Source: an uncultured Bacilli bacterium
GTDB lineage: Bacteria > Bacillota_I > Bacilli_A > RF39 > UBA660
Direction: 5' to 3'
Length of the DNA: 15,821 bases
Assembly (NCBI GenBank): GCA_934101495.1
Contig: CAKORG010000023.1
Span: 1 to 15,821, forward strand
Shown one piece after another: positions 13,776 to 15,821 of this stretch (its first letter is position 1; each line of letters begins with the position of its first letter). The position numbers were made by a program, and so were the translations under genes. The notes beneath the pieces were generated by a model. The model did no database searches and was not told the origin of the DNA. It saw only the letters and a list, made by a program, of their open reading frames with translations.

Positions 13776-14640
13776 TGAATTAAGAAATAAGAAAGGATTT
13801 ATAGCAGCTTTAGATCAAAGTGGTGGAAGTAGTAAAAAAACACTTGCAAATTATGGTATTAGTGAAGAATTAATTACAAGTGATGAAGTTATGTTTGACT
13901 ATATCCATAAGATGCGTTCAAGAGTTATTACAAATGAAGCTTTTGATGATAGAATTCTTGGAGTCATACTTTTTGAAAATACAATGAAAAGAGATATTGA
14001 TGGTATAAATACCGTTAAATATTTAGAAAATAAAGGTATTCCAAGTTTTCTAAAAATTGATGTCGGTCTTGAAGAAGAAGATGGTGGTATGCAAATGCTT
14101 AAAGAAATACCAAATCTTGAAGAAAGACTTGAAGAAGCTAAAAGTTATGGTATAGTGGGAACAAAAATGCGTTCAGTTATTAAAGAATATAATGAATATG
14201 GTATAAAAAGAGTAATTGAACAACAATTTAGTTTAGCTAAAATAATAATAGCACATGGACTTATTCCTATTATTGAACCAGAAGTTGATATTCATGCTCA
14301 AAATAAAAAACAAATTGAAACATTTATGAGAAGTGAAATTCTTCGAAATTTGGATAAAACTAAAAAGGAAGATTATTTAATGTTTAAGTTTACTCTTCCA
14401 GAAGTTCCAAATTATTATAATGATTTACTTCGTCATAAAAATGTTTTGAGAATAGTAGCATTATCTGGTGGTTATGAAAGAAGCTTAGCTTGTGAAAAAT
14501 TAAAACAAAATAAAAAAATGATTGCATCATTTTCTAGAGCTTTACTTGAAGGTTTAAATGTTAATATGACTGATGAAGAATTTACAAAAAAATTAGATAG
14601 TACAATTAAAGAAATATATAATGCATCTGCAAAAAAATAA
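13762..14640 (+). CDS. fda: Class I fructose-bisphosphate aldolase
   Basis: Schiff-base aldolase that splits fructose 1,6-bisphosphate into two triose phosphates in glycolysis. It has 292 residues, like the Staphylococcus-type class I enzymes. GFIAALDQSGGS (12-23) and GTKMRSVI (133-140) form parts of the active site; IIEPEVDI (170-177) and the probable Schiff-base lysine at about 209 in MFKFTLPE follow; ALSGGYER is the phosphate-binding segment. RBS GGAGG (13751-13755) lies inside the sortase gene, with a 14-base overlap, so the two are translationally coupled. No class II aldolase is visible in the window. The link to a sortase operon looks like genomic convenience and not shared function. 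Confidence 0.92.
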   Translation: MEIIDELRNKKGFIAALDQSGGSSKKTLANYGISEELITSDEVMFDYIHKMRSRVITNEAFDDRILGVILFENTMKRDIDGINTVKYLENKGIPSFLKIDVGLEEEDGGMQMLKEIPNLEERLEEAKSYGIVGTKMRSVIKEYNEYGIKRVIEQQFSLAKIIIAHGLIPIIEPEVDIHAQNKKQIETFMRSEILRNLDKTKKEDYLMFKFTLPEVPNYYNDLLRHKNVLRIVALSGGYERSLACEKLKQNKKMIASFSRALLEGLNVNMTDEEFTKKLDSTIKEIYNASAKK

Positions 14641-14688
14641 ATAATAAAACCAACTTTACATAAAATTTGTAAAGTTGGTTTTATTATT
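14640..14688 (+). terminator. Long perfect inverted-repeat terminator after the aldolase gene
   Basis: A 21-bp perfect stem (14640-14660 with 14668-14688) with a 7-base loop. The last base of the aldolase stop codon is the first base of the stem. The U-rich tail lies within the 3' arm. Its near symmetry would let it act on both strands. Confidence 0.85.
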
Positions 14689-14708
14689 AAGAAAATATTT
14701 ATTTTTTG

Positions 14709-14717
14709 TGCTATTAT
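14709..14717 (+). promoter_or_regulatory. Possible extended -10 promoter for the MscS gene
   Basis: TGCTATTAT is an extended -10 (TGn plus 5/6 hexamer) with no clear -35. Initiation near 14724 falls 24 bases before ATG 14748 and downstream of an alternative TTG at 14706. Confidence 0.4.
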
Positions 14718-14747
14718 AGTAGTTCTTGTTTGAAAGTGGTGAATATA

Positions 14748-15617
14748 ATGAATAATGTTATAAATGATTTAAAGGAGGTTACTGGTATAAATAATGAATA
14801 TTTTATATTGGTTATAATATCAATAATAATTATATTATGTCTTAAAGTAATAAGTAAAATTATATGTAAAATGTATGCTTTAAATAGACATACAAGTAGA
14901 AACATATTCAAGTTTAATCAATCTCTTAATGTAGTATTTAATATAATCATATTTTTAAGTATTTTTATGCTTTGGGAAGGACATTTGAAAAATATTGTTA
15001 CAATAATATCTTTTATATCTGCAGGTGCTACGATAGCTTTAAGGGAAGTTATTCTTAATTTAATAGCAGGAATTTATATTAAAGTATCAAAACCTTTTGT
15101 AGTAGAAGATAGAATAGAGATAAATAATATAAAAGGTGATGTTGTTTTAATAAGTAGCTTAAGTTTTAAAGTATTAGAACTTGGTAATAGGCTTAATGGT
15201 GAACAAAGTAGTGGTATTATTGTAAATATACCCAATTCTAAAATATTTAGTGAAGCTTTAAAAAATTATACAACTGCATTTAAATATATTTGGTCAGAGA
15301 TGGTTGTAAATATTCCATTTGATTCTGATATAGATAAAAATAAGAAAAAACTAGAGAAAATAGTTAATCAAAATGATATTATTAAATCTATACCTAAGAA
15401 AATGGATAGAGCAATAGATGAAGCTTGTGGAACTTATAGAATTTACTATAATAATTTAAAACCAATTATTTATACTGAATATAAAGATGACCATATAGAA
15501 TTAACAATTAGATTTTTAGTACATCCTAAAAAGGAAAGAAATGTTATAAATGATTTATGGATTAATATTATTAAAGAAGCTCAGAAAGGTAATATAAATC
15601 TGTATATAAAGAAATAA
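14748..15617 (+). CDS. MscS-family small-conductance mechanosensitive channel
   Basis: Pore-forming inner-membrane protein that vents solutes during osmotic downshift. 289 residues with three hydrophobic segments (about 18-40, 60-78 and 83-112). The third, SAGATIALREVILNLIAGIY, is the pore-lining TM3 of the family. It is followed by the beta-domain signature PFVVEDRIEINNIKGDVV...SLSFKVLE and IVNIPNS, and a mixed C-terminal domain. I chose ATG 14748 with a weak GTGGTGA site (14736-14742) over TTG 14706, because the latter lies upstream of the likely transcription start. A strong-looking SD inside the gene (14771-14778) has no usable start after it. The gene stands alone between two terminators. 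Confidence 0.88.
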   Translation: MNNVINDLKEVTGINNEYFILVIISIIIILCLKVISKIICKMYALNRHTSRNIFKFNQSLNVVFNIIIFLSIFMLWEGHLKNIVTIISFISAGATIALREVILNLIAGIYIKVSKPFVVEDRIEINNIKGDVVLISSLSFKVLELGNRLNGEQSSGIIVNIPNSKIFSEALKNYTTAFKYIWSEMVVNIPFDSDIDKNKKKLEKIVNQNDIIKSIPKKMDRAIDEACGTYRIYYNNLKPIIYTEYKDDHIELTIRFLVHPKKERNVINDLWINIIKEAQKGNINLYIKK

Positions 15618-15631
15618 ATAATTAAAAAGAC

Positions 15632-15690
15632 AGTATTTTTTAGTAAAAATGATAAAATTTATTTAAATTAGTTGAAAAATACTATATTTT
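15632..15690 (+). terminator. AT-rich inverted repeat, possible MscS terminator
   Basis: Agtattttt (15632-15640) pairs with aaaaatact (15675-15683), followed by a T-rich run (atattttt, 15684-15690). The loop is long (34 bases) and AT-only, and the right arm overlaps the rpmG promoter, so this is a tentative call. Confidence 0.4.
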
Positions 15691-15699
15691 TGGTATAAT
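15672..15699 (+). promoter_or_regulatory. Sigma-A promoter for rpmG
   Basis: TTGAAA (15672-15677), 16-base spacer, perfect TATAAT (15694-15699), preceded by TGG to give an extended -10. Initiation near 15706 leaves a short leader with GAGGAGG at 15719-15725. Confidence 0.75.
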
Positions 15700-15732
15700 T
15701 AGAAGAGATTATTTAAGTGAGGAGGAATAATT

Positions 15733-15821
15733 ATGGCAAAAAAGGAAAATCGTAGTGAAGTAACTATGAGATGTTCTGTTTGTGGTTTTGAATTACGCCC
15801 AGTTAGTAAAAATAAAAAGAA
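15733..15821 (+). CDS. rpmG: 50S ribosomal protein L33 (RpmG), 3'-truncated by the window edge
   Basis: The first 29 codons are visible: a short basic N-terminus, then VTMRCSVCGFEL and a Lys/Asn-rich segment. CSVC is the first half of the zinc ribbon found in the zinc-binding form of L33, and the start of the KNKK segment fits the family. L33 is a small protein of the large ribosomal subunit near the E site. Strong GAGGAGG ribosome binding site 8 bases upstream. In Firmicutes rpmG commonly heads secE-nusG, which would be expected beyond the window. The short visible length limits certainty. Confidence 0.8.
   Translation, partial: MAKKENRSEVTMRCSVCGFELRPVSKNKK

Noticed and set aside
14706..14747. 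MscS extended upstream from TTG 14706
   Set aside because: It lies upstream of or within the likely promoter, and the extra residues do not look like the family.
14771..14800. Strong Shine-Dalgarno-like AAAGGAGG inside the MscS gene
   Set aside because: No in-frame ATG, GTG or TTG follows at a usable distance. The ATG at 14793-14795 region is out of frame. It encodes Lys-Glu-Val in the normal reading.

Overview
The window comes from a low-GC Gram-positive bacterium (Bacillota). The DNA is very AT-rich and the genes use strong GGAGG-type ribosome binding sites. TGA is a true stop (for example at the end of the sortase gene) and tryptophan is TGG, so the standard bacterial code applies. RNase J, the ftsA-ftsZ pair followed by spoIIGA-sigE, a class B sortase and a SipW/TasA-type signal peptide point to a walled Firmicute with at least the early mother-cell sporulation genes. 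An uncultured gut lineage near Bacilli/Erysipelotrichia is my guess, made from composition and gene style and not from any database search.

Layout. (1) 1-2847: the C-terminal three quarters of rpoC. (2) 3051-4613: a secreted protein of unknown function with its own candidate promoter, closed by a bidirectional terminator. (3) 4674-6359, minus strand: RNase J1, divergent from (4) ftsA-ftsZ (6579-8897). (5) 8910-10441: a terminator, an exact Spo0A box and a -10 hexamer, then spoIIGA and sigE overlapping by 16 bases. The sigG gene that follows sigE in Bacillus is absent here. (6) 10442-11046: a 605-base stretch with no ordinary gene. It holds three successive promoter-to-terminator units: two candidate small RNAs, and then a leader that encodes a histidine-rich peptide in front of hisS. 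(7) 11047-12342: hisS. (8) 12403-14640: a tight operon of dCMP deaminase, sortase B and class I fructose-bisphosphate aldolase. (9) 14748-15617: an MscS-type channel. (10) 15733 to the end: the start of rpmG (ribosomal protein L33).

The most interesting region is the hisS leader. A consensus promoter (10815-10844) drives a short RNA with a good ribosome binding site and a 21-codon ORF containing CAT CAT CAT and a further CAC. The RNA then carries five alternating complementary segments, the last two forming a strong terminator 34 bases before the hisS start. The pairing logic fits ribosome-mediated attenuation. A ribosome stalled on the His triplet lets segments 1:2 and then 3:4 pair (read-through). 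A ribosome that reaches the stop codon breaks 1:2 and lets 2:3 and then 4:5 pair (termination). No T-box motif is visible, although T-boxes are the usual control of aminoacyl-tRNA synthetase genes in this phylum. The HisS protein itself contains no histidine at all, so it can be made when charged tRNA-His is scarce.

All RNA structures, promoters and operators were read by eye, and no folding energies or homology searches were run.
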